Assembly: GCA_021798095.1 (NCBI GenBank)
Contig: JAJZYL010000080.1
Location: forward strand, 1-5,583
From: an archaeon
GTDB taxonomy: Archaea > Thermoproteota > Nitrososphaeria > Conexivisphaerales > UBA164
Length of the DNA: 5,583 bases
Direction of reading: 5' to 3'
Position 1 is the first letter of the stretch. Every line of letters begins with the position of its first letter. A program made the translations under genes and the position numbers. Of the stretch, positions 5,572-5,583 are shown piece after piece. A model generated the notes under the pieces. The model saw nothing but the letters and a program-made list of their open reading frames with translations, had not been told where the DNA came from and did no database searches.

Positions 5572-5583
5572 TTGACTTACAGC

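Overview
The window looks like a piece of an archaeal genome, most likely from an acidophilic euryarchaeon of the Thermoplasmatales type. The evidence is an archaeal/eukaryotic-type transcription factor B gene, TATA-box promoters about 25 bases upstream of apparently leaderless or near-leaderless starts, and an intron-containing tRNA-Trp. Heavy AGG arginine codon use, a cytochrome b with a large sequon-rich outer domain, and a DUF2080-type transposon are also consistent with this. The lineage is an inference from gene content, not from a marker comparison.

Layout. Bases 1-498 hold the 3' part of a dCTP deaminase/dUTPase-superfamily gene (+), which begins before the window. Bases 525-1430 hold tfb (-), convergent with it. 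Its zinc ribbon can only be included if translation begins at a non-standard ATT codon at 1430. An AT-rich divergent promoter region (1431-1659) leads to a tRNA-Trp(CCA) gene (1660-1793, +) with a 60-base intron after position 37. A TATA box and leaderless ATG then start an unrecognised gene (about 1836-2424, +) that appears broken by two frameshifts. It ends in a TTGA overlap with a 511-residue cytochrome b (2421-3956, +), which also has its own TATA box.

From 3957 to the end the window is accessory or decayed. There is a 3'-terminal scrap of a threonine-synthase-like gene on the minus strand (3981-4116), then a decayed insertion sequence of about 1.4 kb (4157-5571) with 17/20-matching terminal inverted repeats. 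The element carries an intact small DUF2080-type protein (4272-4436). Directly abutting it is a DDE transposase whose protein homology is spread over all three frames, implying four frameshifts.

How the parts relate. The first half is housekeeping: nucleotide pool, basal transcription and translation. The cytochrome b is a respiratory membrane subunit, but no Rieske, oxidase or other partner gene is visible in the window. The insertion sequence probably truncated the threonine-synthase-like gene, and both then decayed. I did not find convincing evidence of a wholly new multi-gene system. The items most worth a second look are the ATT start of tfb, the tRNA-Trp intron with two anticodon-loop-complementary segments and C/D-like boxes, the large insert in cytochrome b, and the unidentified broken gene before it.
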